Numbered from the stretch's first letter, positions 54,127 through 63,771 are shown. The stretch is DNA of 64,000 nucleotides from G965279355 sp965279355 (GCA_965279355.1 OZ257155.1:868001-932000), one strand, 5' to 3'. The notes: generated by a model from the sequence alone, not told the origin. Numbers and translations: made by a program.

Positions 54127-54531
54127 ATGCCCAAGCAGATCGTCACCTCAGCGACCGCCCCTACGACCGGCTTCACCAATCAGTCGACCCCGTCCCCGCT
54201 CGCCCAGGGCATCCGGTTCGGCAACATGCTGTTCGTGTCCGGGCAGGGTCCGCTCGACCCCAAGACGCGCGAAGTCGTCTCGACCGATATTCAGGAGCAG
54301 ACGAAACAGACCCTGACCAATCTTCAGGGCGTGCTGACCGCCGGCGGCGCCACCTTCGCCAATGTTGTCAACATGCGGGTGTGCCTGCGCAACACAGGAG
54401 ACTTCCCGAAATTCAACGAGGCCTTCACCGAGTTCCTGAAAGGCGAGAAGGTCACGCGCACCTGCATCGGCGGCACGCCGCATCGCAAGGGCGTCAATGT
54501 CGAGATCGACTGCGTGGCGATGTTCGACTAG
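54127..54531 (+). CDS. RidA-family deaminase, 2-aminomuconate-deaminase-like
   Basis: A 134-residue RidA-fold protein: GNMLFVSGQGPLDPKTREVV, then TLTNLQGVLTAGGATFANV. The imine-binding Arg111 (VTRTCIGG) and Glu127 (VEIDC) are present, unlike in the protein encoded at 23791. In nitrobenzoate and anthranilate pathways such proteins (NbaF/AmnE type) remove ammonia from 2-aminomuconate. It follows the 3-hydroxyanthranilate dioxygenase by 17 bases and so probably acts on a later intermediate of the same route. Confidence 0.87.
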   Translation: MPKQIVTSATAPTTGFTNQSTPSPLAQGIRFGNMLFVSGQGPLDPKTREVVSTDIQEQTKQTLTNLQGVLTAGGATFANVVNMRVCLRNTGDFPKFNEAFTEFLKGEKVTRTCIGGTPHRKGVNVEIDCVAMFD

Positions 54532-54612
54532 TCAAATGGTGCTGCCATCTCAGAGTTGGCGGTTGTATAGAAGCGCCGTATTTTAGACCGCCATTATCAC
54601 TATTGGGACTGA

Positions 54613-54735
54613 CACGACACCATAACCACGATTATCGAAAGGGGCGGATTTCTAGAAGCTCTCATTAAGCATAAGGGCATCCATACGGTAGCCTTGGCGA
54701 ATGCCCTAGACCGTTACAGGATCCGTATCAACTGA
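54613..54735 (+). other. Unrecognised protein-like reading between genes
   Basis: Between the RidA gene and the convergent Rieske gene, a 40-codon stop-to-stop frame reads GGFLEALIKHKGIHTVALAN and LDRYRIRIN. It has no ATG start. An inverted repeat AGGGCAT/ATGCCCT lies within. It may be a relic or chance; the last 30 bases overlap the end of the Rieske gene. Confidence 0.2.
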
Positions 54736-55983
54736 CGCGAACAGGCCATGCCGTGCACCGGTGCTGTAATGCTCGGTGGTTGGGAGTTCGATCGAGACTG
54801 AGCGCACACGCTGGGCAGCGGGATCGAGGCCAGGCGGCGTGCCGCCGGCGCGGACGGTCTCGGCGGCGCGGAGCAGAAGCCGGCGCGTCATGACGATGCC
54901 GCGGTCGGTAGCGCAGAGATGCTCTTTCGAGCGGTCCTGGATCGGTCCCATACTTTCCTGCAGCGAGGCGTCCTGCATCGCGATGCCCTCGACGCCGCTA
55001 TAGGTCTCGCCGGCCTTCTGTGCGCCGCGATCGATCAGATAGTCGTTGCGCTTGTTCTGCAGCGGAATGAACGTGCCCGGTACGTATTTGACGTGGATCC
55101 CGGCGCCGTTCTCCATGGCCTTGACCTCGGACGCACTGAGCGCCCGGGCCGGATGGTAGTTGATGCTCCATGCCCAGCAGTTCTCGTCATCGATGGGGAC
55201 CCACGCATGGGCACCCAGCGGATGGCCGGCGCGGGGCGGGATAATCGTGTACCAGGGCATGATCCACGGCGTGATGCGCCAGTAGTAGCGTCCGGCATCG
55301 GCATTGCGCCGCGCGCCGATCAGGAGGCCGCCTTCGAACTCCGTCACGTCGAAGAACGGCATCAGGTCGCGTTCGTTGTATTCGTTGCCCTTGCTGCCCT
55401 TGAACAGCGGGTCTTTCTTGAGGGCGCTGCCATGCAGGAAGGAGACGTGGCTGGAATCGATGCCACCCTCCATCGCCTGCAGGTAGTTGCATTCCTGCAG
55501 CCGCTTGGAGACGAAGCGGCGATTGGCGGGCACTGCCACCCATTCCAGCGCCGGCGGCGCGGGCTGCAGTTCCGGTGGGCCCATATACGTCCAGATGACG
55601 TCGCCACGCTCGATGCAGGGATAGGCTTTCAGCTTCACACGCTTGCGGAAGTCGGATTCTTCGGTCTCCGACGGCACCTCGGTGCAGGCACCGGTGATGT
55701 CGTATTTCCAGCCGTGATAGGGGCAGCGGATGCCGCATTCCTCGTTGCGGCCGAACCATAGCGACACACCACGATGAGCGCAGAACTCATCAATTAGGCC
55801 GATGCGGCCCTCCGTGTCGCGGAAGGCGAGCAGCTTCTCGCCCATGAGCTGGACTTTCACCGGCGGACAATCCGCCTCCGGGATCTCCGACGCGAGAAGC
55901 GCTGGTACCCAATAGCGCCGGAACAGGTTGCCCATCAGCGTGCCGGGGCCCGTTTGCACCAGCGAGTTGTGCTGATCTCCCAT
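54706..55983 (-). CDS. Rieske oxygenase, phthalate-4,5-dioxygenase-like
   Basis: A 425-residue oxygenase alpha subunit. Rieske ligands are Cys68/His70 (CAHRGV) and Cys87/His90 (CPYHGW); the iron site is GIDSSHVSFLHG. LVQTGPGTLMGNLFRRYWVP at the N-terminus is typical of the phthalate dioxygenase (Pht3/OphA2-like) group. The enzyme works with a ferredoxin-reductase not seen here. It lies 27 bases after the alcohol dehydrogenase gene and so is probably third in the run 58345-54706. Confidence 0.9.
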   Translation of the reverse strand: MGDQHNSLVQTGPGTLMGNLFRRYWVPALLASEIPEADCPPVKVQLMGEKLLAFRDTEGRIGLIDEFCAHRGVSLWFGRNEECGIRCPYHGWKYDITGACTEVPSETEESDFRKRVKLKAYPCIERGDVIWTYMGPPELQPAPPALEWVAVPANRRFVSKRLQECNYLQAMEGGIDSSHVSFLHGSALKKDPLFKGSKGNEYNERDLMPFFDVTEFEGGLLIGARRNADAGRYYWRITPWIMPWYTIIPPRAGHPLGAHAWVPIDDENCWAWSINYHPARALSASEVKAMENGAGIHVKYVPGTFIPLQNKRNDYLIDRGAQKAGETYSGVEGIAMQDASLQESMGPIQDRSKEHLCATDRGIVMTRRLLLRAAETVRAGGTPPGLDPAAQRVRSVSIELPTTEHYSTGARHGLFASVDTDPVTV

Positions 55984-56010
55984 TCAAAGGCTCTCTGCGT
56001 CTACCACTGA

Positions 56011-57099
56011 CTAAAAAGTAATGGAGACCTTAATCGGATTGATGTCGCTGACTTCGCGGCCGATCGAGCGCACGGCCTTATCTGCTTCTTCCAGCGAAAA
56101 CCGATGAGAGATCATTTTTTCCAGTGGGTACTTCCCAGCCTCCGCAATCCGCATCGCCTGCCGTGTGCTGTCCATCGAGTGTGTCCAGACGCCCTGAAAG
56201 CGGATTTCCTTGCGAGTAAGTTCATTCGTGTTGATCGAGGAGAGCTTGTTGCCAGAAACCGAGCTGGCGCAAACGATAGTACCTAGTGGCTGGACCAGGC
56301 TCACGGAAAGCGAAATGGCTTCCGGACTGCCAGAAACATCCAGGACAGTGGACGCCATCTCTCCATTGGTCGCGCGGCGGACCTCTTCGATAACGTCCTG
56401 CGTCTGCGCGTCGATGCACACATCGGCGCCAAGTTCGCGGGCCAGAGCGAAACGGGGTGCGTCGGCAGTGATACCGGTCACGATGATCGGGTACGCGCCA
56501 GATTCTTTTGCCGCGATCACGGCGCACAAGCCCTGAGCGCCGACACCCTGGATCACAACCGATTTGCCAATCTCGGCTCCGCCGACGGTGCGCATCCACC
56601 GAACGCCGTTGCCCAGCGTTGATGCGGCAACAGTCGCTGCTTCGGGGCTAATATGTTCCGGTATCTTGGCCATCAGCGAGCCGGGGGCGATGTACATCAC
56701 ATCGGCAAATGCTCCCCAGAGATAAGGGGCATCCGAAGATGGGGTGAAGCCATAATAGCGGCCGGTCACGCAAAGACGATGTAGCCCATCATTGCAGAAC
56801 TTGCAGCTCCCGCACGGGATCGACGCTTCAACGACAACGCGATCACCGACTTTAAGCCCCTCTTTCTTGGCCATCTCCGAGCCAATACGCTCGATGCGGC
56901 CAAGAATTTCATGCCCCGGGATAATCGGATACTTTCTGGCGAGGCCGCCGGTGTAGAGCTTGTAATCCGTGCCGCACAATCCCGCCTGCTCCAGCTTGAG
57001 CAGCGCGCTATTCTCTTCGATATCGGGGATCGGATATTCTTCAATTTCAATGCGCCGGGATTCGACCAGCACCGCGACTTTTGTCTTGGACGACGTCAT
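56011..57099 (-). CDS. Zinc-dependent alcohol dehydrogenase
   Basis: A 362-residue medium-chain dehydrogenase. The catalytic zinc site is AGLCGTDYKLY and IIPGHEILG; the structural zinc lobe is PCGSCKFCNDGLHRLC; VIQGVGAQGLCAVIAA is the NAD-binding loop. It oxidises an alcohol or dihydrodiol. The gene lies 4 bases after the upstream Rieske gene and before another, so it is part of the same operon. Substrate unknown. Confidence 0.9.
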   Translation of the reverse strand: MTSSKTKVAVLVESRRIEIEEYPIPDIEENSALLKLEQAGLCGTDYKLYTGGLARKYPIIPGHEILGRIERIGSEMAKKEGLKVGDRVVVEASIPCGSCKFCNDGLHRLCVTGRYYGFTPSSDAPYLWGAFADVMYIAPGSLMAKIPEHISPEAATVAASTLGNGVRWMRTVGGAEIGKSVVIQGVGAQGLCAVIAAKESGAYPIIVTGITADAPRFALARELGADVCIDAQTQDVIEEVRRATNGEMASTVLDVSGSPEAISLSVSLVQPLGTIVCASSVSGNKLSSINTNELTRKEIRFQGVWTHSMDSTRQAMRIAEAGKYPLEKMISHRFSLEEADKAVRSIGREVSDINPIKVSITF

Positions 57100-57103
57100 T
57101 AAA

Positions 57104-58345
57104 TCAGCTTTCTCTCGCTACTAGTTCCGCCGGCTCGGCCTTTGTTCTTGCCGCCCAGGACGGCTGCGGCTGCGTCCGGTCGCAAAGACCGGGCGGAACC
57201 GCCCATTTCTTAAGGGGCTTCCCGTCCGCGAAGGCTTTCAGTTCGCGCATCCATATCTGGCGGAGCATGACGGTGCCTTGATCGATCTGTCCCAGCCGCT
57301 CGTTTTCGCGGTCAGCGATCGGCCCCTGCCCTACCTGACCGGCATAGTCCTCAACCAGGAAGGAGTAATAGGCATTCATGCGGGGGTCCATATCTGCGAC
57401 CCGCATTTTCCCCTGCAGCACAGCTTCCGCATTGGCGGCGATCAGCTGTTGCGGGTCCAATTCCTTCCTCGCCTTGTCACGCGATTCGATGTAGCGCGTG
57501 GCATCATCGCCGTGGAGATCGAGAAAGACGATTGGGAAACTGATGGAATTTTCGTCGTCCACGGGGACCCGGATGAACATCTCCGCTTTCCAGTGTCTAG
57601 CGCCATCCCTATAGCCTTCGACGCGCCCGACAGTTGCGGCAATTGCATTTGTGTTTGGCATCAGGAAATGGAAGTACGCGTTTGTCGGCCCGGCCGAGAA
57701 TGTCGTCTCTATACCGAAGTCGGTCTCGATGAATTGCATCGTTGGCGGATGCGTCAGCGCCGCCGCAGTGCCTGAGCCCACATTCGCTTCACGCTTCATC
57801 GTCTCTTTATGCGTGTAAAGCACATGCATCAGGTCCGGTGCATTATCAAGCCGGTTGAAATAGTTGCATGGCCAAGCTTCGGGCGGAGACGTGGAAATGA
57901 GGCCAGGCCGCTCAAAGTCAGGATAACGCCGCATCGGAGGGGGTTCCCCCTCTCCAAAATAAGCCCAGATCAGGCCGATGTATTCGGTCGTCGGAAATGC
58001 CGCGATCTTCGTGCCCTTGGTAAACGCTTCCCGTTCACCCGGCTGAAAGATGCACTGGCCGGTATGGTCATATTGCCAGCCGTGATAGAGGCAGCGGATT
58101 GTGTCCCCCTCGACCCAGCCGGTATGCAACCGCGTCAGCCTGTGCGCGCAGCGCGCCGCTACGACAAACGCCTTGCCGCTTTCGCCGCGATAAACCGTAA
58201 AATCCTCGCTCATGATCCGGATGGGGAGTGAGCGCCCCTTTAGGAGGTCTTCGGATCGCAGAACTGGCTGCCAGAATGAGCGCAGGTAACGGCCGGCAAG
58301 CGTGCCGGGGCCCGTATGAACCAGATCCTTGAGTGTGACCTGCAT
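57104..58345 (-). CDS. Rieske oxygenase, phthalate-dioxygenase-like
   Basis: A 413-residue oxygenase. Rieske ligands are Cys66/His68 (CAHRLT) and Cys85/His88 (CLYHGW); the iron site is DNAPDLMHVLYTH. The start VHTGPGTLAGRYLRSFWQPV matches the phthalate dioxygenase-like group, but the sequence is clearly different from the one encoded at 54706. GAGGAA lies just before the ATG. It is the first gene of the leftward operon and is divergent from the Gfo/Idh/MocA gene. Confidence 0.9.
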   Translation of the reverse strand: MQVTLKDLVHTGPGTLAGRYLRSFWQPVLRSEDLLKGRSLPIRIMSEDFTVYRGESGKAFVVAARCAHRLTRLHTGWVEGDTIRCLYHGWQYDHTGQCIFQPGEREAFTKGTKIAAFPTTEYIGLIWAYFGEGEPPPMRRYPDFERPGLISTSPPEAWPCNYFNRLDNAPDLMHVLYTHKETMKREANVGSGTAAALTHPPTMQFIETDFGIETTFSAGPTNAYFHFLMPNTNAIAATVGRVEGYRDGARHWKAEMFIRVPVDDENSISFPIVFLDLHGDDATRYIESRDKARKELDPQQLIAANAEAVLQGKMRVADMDPRMNAYYSFLVEDYAGQVGQGPIADRENERLGQIDQGTVMLRQIWMRELKAFADGKPLKKWAVPPGLCDRTQPQPSWAARTKAEPAELVARES

Positions 58346-58447
58346 GCTTTCCTCGCTTTCCGCGCCTTCGGAACGGCCGCTGTTCCGGGCGGTTTTGTGC
58401 CAAAAGTTTTAGGGTTGCCCCTGCGGGATGTCAAACAAGCTTTGCGA

Positions 58448-58480
58448 TTGACGGTACAAACTTACAGACAGTAATGTCTG
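58448..58480 (+). promoter_or_regulatory. Promoter with inverted repeat before the Gfo/Idh/MocA gene
   Basis: TTGACG (58448-58453) and TAATGT (58472-58477) are separated by 18 bases. The inverted repeat CAGACA-GTAA-TGTCTG (58465-58480) covers the -10 box, so it is a likely operator. The leader to the ATG is about 25 bases. The bound protein is not encoded nearby. Confidence 0.55.
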
Positions 58481-58505
58481 ACATGTTACAGGGTAACCAC
58501 TAAAA

Positions 58506-59702
58506 ATGGCGTCCGAACTCCGCCTGGGAATCATTGGTTTGGGACGGGCGGCGGCGGCCCTGCTGCCGAGCCTAAAGGCTCATCCCGGCATTAAAATTGT
58601 CGCCGCCGCCGACGTGCTGCCGGATGCGCGGGCGCGGTTCTCGGAGGTTTTTGGCGGACCGGCGTACGAAAACGCGAAGTCCCTTTGCCAGTCTGCCGAT
58701 ATAGACGCGGTCTATATTGCAACGCCGCACCAATGCCATGTTAACGACGCCCTGACGGCGGCTGCCTTCGGCAAGCACATGATCATCGAAAAGCCGATGG
58801 CTCTGTCACTGCAAGAGTGCCGGCGCATCGTCGACGCTGCAGCCGAAGCCAATGTCGTCACGCTCGTCGGGCATACGCACGGTTTCGATCCGGCCGTCCG
58901 AAAAATGCGCGAAACCATCGCATCGGGCACCGTTGGCGCCCTGCGAATGATCACCAGCATCGCCTATACGGATTTTCTATATCGGCCGAGGCGACCCGAG
59001 GAGCTCGACAGCGCCCTGGGTGGCGGCATTATGTACAATCAAGTGCCGCATCAGATTGAGATCGCCAGAGTCCTGGCGAACGATTCGATCCGCAGCGTCC
59101 GCGCCGTCTCAGGGATCTGGGACAAGACACGACGCACCGAAGGCGCCATGTCCGCGTTGATGGAGTTTACAGGCGGCACTACCGCCTCTCTGATCTATAG
59201 CGGATACGATCATTTCGACACGGACGAGTGGCACAATTGGATTGGTGCCGGTGGGCGAAAGAAAGTCCCCGCGCAAGGCAGTGCACGCCGGAAGCTGGAA
59301 AGCGTCGACCGGTCCCAGGAAGCCAAGCTTAAGGCAGAAAGCGGATTCGGTGGCGGCAAACAGCAGAACGGCACCGCCGAGAGTGCCCATCAGCCGCATT
59401 TCGGCCTGCTCCTTGTGAGCTGTGATAAAGCCGACATGAGGACGTCTGCTGACGGAATCACGATCTATGACGACAATGGCATCCGCGAGATTCCGCTCCC
59501 CCCAGGGCGTGCCGTCCCGAATCGGGATCAGGTGGCGGACGATTTTTATGATGCTGTCGTAAATGGCCGGAAACCTCGCCACGACGCTCTCTGGGGACAA
59601 GAGACCGTTGCAACCGCTCTGGCTTTGGTGAGTTCGGCCGCGAAACGCCAGGAAATCTTCATGGACGACTTTAAAAGGTCAGCCATGAGCAGCACCCCAT
59701 AG
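58506..59702 (+). CDS. Gfo/Idh/MocA oxidoreductase, phthalate dihydrodiol dehydrogenase-like
   Basis: A 398-residue NAD(P)-dependent enzyme. It starts ELRLGIIGLGRAAAALLPSL (nucleotide fold), with IIEKPMALSLQE holding the catalytic Lys of the EKP motif and GGGIMYNQVPHQIEIARVL in the substrate domain. Phthalate 4,5-cis-dihydrodiol dehydrogenase (Pht4) belongs to this family, and a Pht5-like gene follows after 19 bases, so that role is likely. A hydrophilic insert around residues 255-300 looks flexible. Confidence 0.85.
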   Translation: MASELRLGIIGLGRAAAALLPSLKAHPGIKIVAAADVLPDARARFSEVFGGPAYENAKSLCQSADIDAVYIATPHQCHVNDALTAAAFGKHMIIEKPMALSLQECRRIVDAAAEANVVTLVGHTHGFDPAVRKMRETIASGTVGALRMITSIAYTDFLYRPRRPEELDSALGGGIMYNQVPHQIEIARVLANDSIRSVRAVSGIWDKTRRTEGAMSALMEFTGGTTASLIYSGYDHFDTDEWHNWIGAGGRKKVPAQGSARRKLESVDRSQEAKLKAESGFGGGKQQNGTAESAHQPHFGLLLVSCDKADMRTSADGITIYDDNGIREIPLPPGRAVPNRDQVADDFYDAVVNGRKPRHDALWGQETVATALALVSSAAKRQEIFMDDFKRSAMSSTP

Positions 59703-59721
59703 CGCTTGTATTGGATACTCC

Positions 59722-60723
59722 ATGACCACTGGTGAACTGGAATTCAGCATCGCGCTGACACAGAACGATCTGAGCCGGCCGCTCGTCGAGCGGACGGTCA
59801 CGCCACAGGGCATGCGTTTAATCCCGACAATTATTCATCCCTCTGAAATGTACTGGCGGCAACTTCGCTTTGCCGATTTCGACATTTCAGAGATGTCGCT
59901 TTCGTCCCTGTTCATAGCGGTGTCTCGCGGAGACACACAATGGGCGGCACTTCCAATCTTCACGATGCGGCGGTTTTTTCATACCGGAATTCTGGTACGT
60001 GCCGAGGCGGGTATCGCATCGCCGCAGGACTTGCGCGGAAAGCGCGTCGGCGTTCCGGAATATCAGCAGACTGCCGCCATCTGGTGTCGCGGCGTTCTCC
60101 AGCATGAATTCGGGGTTCGCCCATCGGACATCGAGTGGTTCATGGAGCGCGGGCCCGAGAAGAGCCATGGTGGCGCGACCGGTTTCAAGGCCCCTGCCGG
60201 CGTTCGCCTGAACCAGATCTCCAGCGAGTCCAGCATCGGCGATATGCTTCTCAAGGGCGATCTGGACGCGACGCTCCTCTACATAAACGCCACCAACCTC
60301 GTCGATCGCAGCAAGCCCGACATCATGGCGGCTCCCGGTATTCGCCGCCTTTTTACAGACCCTGAAGCGGAAGGGCGGCGGTACTACGCTAAATCCGGCC
60401 TCTACCCCATCAATCATGTCGTGATCGTCCGCCGATCGCTGCTTGAGCGTTACCCCTGGATCGCGCTCAATCTTTACTCCGCGTTCCTCGCCTCGCGTGC
60501 CGAAGCGGAAAGACAGGCTCGTTCGGCCTTGAAGCCGTATTTCGAGACGGGTCTGCTCGGTGGCGAGACCAAGAGCGCCCTTGGCAAGAACCCCATGCCT
60601 TACGGCATCAAGGGAGCGCGCCGCGAACTCGAGACCATTGCACAGTATGTCCATGAGCAGGGCCTTACGGAGCGCCCGGTAAAACTCGAGGACGTGTTCG
60701 CCGCATCCACCATGGATGTCTGA
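59722..60723 (+). CDS. 4,5-dihydroxyphthalate decarboxylase-like protein
   Basis: A 333-residue member of the Pht5 family: RTVTPQGMRLIPTIIHPSEM, RFADFDISEMSLSSLFIA, and LRGKRVGVPEYQQTAAIWCR. Pht5 converts 4,5-dihydroxyphthalate to protocatechuate. The gene order dehydrogenase-decarboxylase matches phthalate clusters. It is related to the protein encoded at 5263 but clearly distinct. No signal peptide is present. Confidence 0.82.
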   Translation: MTTGELEFSIALTQNDLSRPLVERTVTPQGMRLIPTIIHPSEMYWRQLRFADFDISEMSLSSLFIAVSRGDTQWAALPIFTMRRFFHTGILVRAEAGIASPQDLRGKRVGVPEYQQTAAIWCRGVLQHEFGVRPSDIEWFMERGPEKSHGGATGFKAPAGVRLNQISSESSIGDMLLKGDLDATLLYINATNLVDRSKPDIMAAPGIRRLFTDPEAEGRRYYAKSGLYPINHVVIVRRSLLERYPWIALNLYSAFLASRAEAERQARSALKPYFETGLLGGETKSALGKNPMPYGIKGARRELETIAQYVHEQGLTERPVKLEDVFAASTMDV

Positions 60724-60768
60724 AGTAACTCACGTTTGGACCAGATGTGAATTGACGGAGCCCTACCA

Positions 60769-62088
60769 GTGCTAAACAGAGACGACAACGAATTGGTCAC
60801 CCGCGTCGGCCGCGGAACCCCTTTAGGGACGCTCCTGCGGGAATACTGGCACCCGGTCCTTCTCTCTTCAGAGCTTCCGACACCGGACTGCGCACAAGTG
60901 CGGGTCCGCCTGCTCGGTGAAGATCTTATCGCGTTCAGGGATACCAACGGACGGATTGGATTTTTGGAGGAGCGGTGTCCACACCGCCGGGCATCTCTGT
61001 TTTTCGGTCGCAATGAAGAAGGCGGCCTGCGCTGCGCCTATCACGGCTGGAAGTTCGACATCGACGGCAAATGCCTCGACATGCCGAACGAGCCGCCGGG
61101 CAGCTCAGCCAAAGAGAAAATCTGTCATCGGTCATATCCCGCACATGAAGCTGGCGGAACGATCTGGATCTACATGGGCGCCAAGAGACCCCTGCCGCCC
61201 CTGCCCGGCCTGGAGTGGATCGCGCTGCCGGAAAACCAGCGCTTTCACTCGAAACGTGTGCAGCAATCGAACTGGTTGCAGGCGCTTGAGGGCGATATCG
61301 ACCAGAGCCATGTCGGCTTCACGCATCGTCGGCTTGATAACAACGGCAAGCTGACCGGCCGCGACGCCGTGGACCGTATACGCGCCGAGAACACGCATCC
61401 GCGCATGGTTGCGCAGGATATGCCCTATGGCGTGCTGATTGGCGCCGGACGCGATTCCAGCTCAGGAGAGTGTTACTGGCGAATCTCCCAGTATCTCTTC
61501 CCGCATTGGGTGATGACCGGGCCTTACGGCGACAACCCCACTCGCCATGTCCGCGCCTGGGTGCCGATCGACGATCACTCAACGCTGATGTTTACGGTGA
61601 CTTTTCATCCGCTCCTGCCGCTCAGCGCGGACGCGATTAATAAAATGCGCGTCGGTACCGGCGCCGGATATGTGGGTGAGAAGAATTTTCTTCCTCCGAC
61701 CAACGACGCCTTTGGCGCGTGGATGCCGAAGGCTCAGTTGGAGAACGACTTCCTCATGGATCGTTCTCTGCAGAAAGATACTTATTTTTCCGGCATCCGG
61801 GAGTTCTGGGCCCAAGACGCTGCCCTCCAGGAAAGCATGGGCCGGATCACGGATCGATCCGAAGAGCATCTCGTTCAAGCCGATATCGGAATTGTCCGTG
61901 TCCGTCGGCGCCTGCTCCAGGTCGTCAAAGAACTGCGCGATCAGAATAAGACGCCACCGGCTGTCGACACCCCCAATCTCTATCAAGTCCGTGGCGCCGC
62001 AATTCTGACGCCGACGGAGGCACCCTGGGTCGAGGCAAGTGAAGACTATCGGAAGGTCATACCCGGCGTGAACCAGGCCGGGGTGTGA
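60769..62088 (+). CDS. Rieske oxygenase, phthalate-dioxygenase-like
   Basis: A 439-residue oxygenase starting with GTG. Rieske ligands are Cys70/His72 (CPHRRASL) and Cys89/His92 (CAYHGW); the iron site is GDIDQSHVGFTHR. LVTRVGRGTPLGTLLREYWH is the family N-terminus. It belongs to the same broad group as the proteins encoded at 54706 and 57104. The reading overlaps the next gene by four bases, so it is translated together with the GMC enzyme. Confidence 0.9.
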   Translation: MLNRDDNELVTRVGRGTPLGTLLREYWHPVLLSSELPTPDCAQVRVRLLGEDLIAFRDTNGRIGFLEERCPHRRASLFFGRNEEGGLRCAYHGWKFDIDGKCLDMPNEPPGSSAKEKICHRSYPAHEAGGTIWIYMGAKRPLPPLPGLEWIALPENQRFHSKRVQQSNWLQALEGDIDQSHVGFTHRRLDNNGKLTGRDAVDRIRAENTHPRMVAQDMPYGVLIGAGRDSSSGECYWRISQYLFPHWVMTGPYGDNPTRHVRAWVPIDDHSTLMFTVTFHPLLPLSADAINKMRVGTGAGYVGEKNFLPPTNDAFGAWMPKAQLENDFLMDRSLQKDTYFSGIREFWAQDAALQESMGRITDRSEEHLVQADIGIVRVRRRLLQVVKELRDQNKTPPAVDTPNLYQVRGAAILTPTEAPWVEASEDYRKVIPGVNQAGV

Positions 62089-63719
62089 TCGTGGCGCCAC
62101 GGGCAGACACAGGAGAGTTCGACTACATCATCGTGGGCGCGGGCTCCGCGGGATGTGTTCTGGCCAACCGGCTCTCCGAAGATCAGAACTGCCGGGTCCT
62201 GCTTCTGGAAGCCGGCGGCGATGACAACGACATCAGAATAAAGCTGCCACTTGCCGCGATTTCGCTCTGGTTCGATCCGGCGGTCAACTGGGGCTATCTC
62301 AGTGACCCAGAACCTCATTGTGATCAGAGGCGCCTGCCGATCCCTCGCGGAAAGCTTGTTGGCGGCTCATCCTCGATCAACGGGATGTTCTTTGTACGCG
62401 GGCATCCCCGCGACTACGAGCGATGGCACGAATTGGGCGCCGCCGGATGGCGTTACGCGGACGTCCTCCCATTCTTTAAGAGTATCGAGGCCGACTGGCG
62501 AGGCGCCGGGGCATTTCATGGGGGATCCGGCCCCATTCGCACAGCCAGATGCGCCGGCGAACCACGCCTCGTGAACCCATTCATGAGCGCGGTCGATCGT
62601 GCCGGATATTCCCGTTCCGAGGATCACAACGGCGCGTCCCCTGAAGGATTTGGCACACCTGATCTAAATGTTTCCCGAGGCCGTCGCGTCAGTGCTGCAG
62701 CAGCCTTTCTGAAGCCCGCTCTTCAACGCCCGAATCTCACCATCAAAACCGGCGCCCACTGCACCCGAATCATCATTCAAGGTACCCGGGCTCGGGGGGT
62801 GGAGTTTATCCGGGACGGCCATGCGGCGAAGGCGATGACCAGCGGCGAAGTCATCCTAACTGCCGGAGCGATCAATACCCCCCATCTGTTGATGCTGTCG
62901 GGCATCGGGCCGGCTGATCAACTGAGAGCCTTGGGAATAGTCCCGCAGGTAGACCTGCCGACGATCGGCCACAACCTTCAGGATCATCCCGGCACTGGCG
63001 TCAACATTGCCTGCTCCACGCCTTTCGCCTTCGATCGCGAGCTTCGCCTTGATCGGTTCGGTCTGTCGCTTGCACGCTGGGCTCTGTTCGGATCCGGCCC
63101 AGCCGCAAATCTGCCGGTAGTCGCGAATGCATTCCTCCGCACCCGCGCGGATCTACAGCAGCCGGATCTCCAGATGATCGTGCTGTCTGCATCTCCGTTC
63201 GCCAAGCCGTGGTTTCCGGGCTTTCGCAAACCGGCCGGCCACATGTTCTGCACCCGCAACATCCTGCTACACCCCGAAAGCCGAGGTTCGGTAACGCTGG
63301 CGTCCGGCGATCCGATGGCAAAGCCGCGAGTCCAGTTCAATCTCTTTGAGAACAACAACGATCTAATAACACTAAGGAACTCCATTCGCCTTACCCGCGA
63401 CCTGTTCAGAACAAAGCCGCTGGCGGATATCTGCGGCAACGAACTTGGCCCCGGGCAGGCAGCTCAGACCGACACTGACATAGACGATTACATCCGGAAA
63501 ACGGTCGGGACGTTCTTCCATCCCGCTGGGACGTGCGCGATGGGTAGTTCTGAGGACACCGCCGTCGACCCAGAGTTACGCGTTCGCGGCATTGAAGGAT
63601 TGCGGGTCGCCGACGCGTCGGTGATGCCGACGCTTCCGGGCGGCAATATCAACGCGCCCACCATGATGATCGCTGAAAAGGCGTCGTCTTTGATACGAGC
63701 CACCGCCGCACCACCCTAA
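62085..63719 (+). CDS. GMC-family FAD oxidoreductase (choline-dehydrogenase-like)
   Basis: A 544-residue flavoenzyme. FDYIIVGAGSAGCVLANRLS binds FAD; PIPRGKLVGGSSSINGMFFV and GEVILTAGAINTPHLLMLSG are GMC signatures; a catalytic His lies in FFHPAGTCAMG. It oxidises an alcohol, such as a hydroxymethyl group or a polyethylene-glycol-type chain. A GTG start overlaps the oxygenase stop (GTGTGA). In this operon it could oxidise an alcohol released from a phthalate ester or an alkyl side chain. Confidence 0.9.
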   Translation: MIVAPRADTGEFDYIIVGAGSAGCVLANRLSEDQNCRVLLLEAGGDDNDIRIKLPLAAISLWFDPAVNWGYLSDPEPHCDQRRLPIPRGKLVGGSSSINGMFFVRGHPRDYERWHELGAAGWRYADVLPFFKSIEADWRGAGAFHGGSGPIRTARCAGEPRLVNPFMSAVDRAGYSRSEDHNGASPEGFGTPDLNVSRGRRVSAAAAFLKPALQRPNLTIKTGAHCTRIIIQGTRARGVEFIRDGHAAKAMTSGEVILTAGAINTPHLLMLSGIGPADQLRALGIVPQVDLPTIGHNLQDHPGTGVNIACSTPFAFDRELRLDRFGLSLARWALFGSGPAANLPVVANAFLRTRADLQQPDLQMIVLSASPFAKPWFPGFRKPAGHMFCTRNILLHPESRGSVTLASGDPMAKPRVQFNLFENNNDLITLRNSIRLTRDLFRTKPLADICGNELGPGQAAQTDTDIDDYIRKTVGTFFHPAGTCAMGSSEDTAVDPELRVRGIEGLRVADASVMPTLPGGNINAPTMMIAEKASSLIRATAAPP

Positions 63720-63771
63720 GAACGATCACTTAGCCGAAACAAAAACAAATCGACTGGTATTGGGAGGAAAC

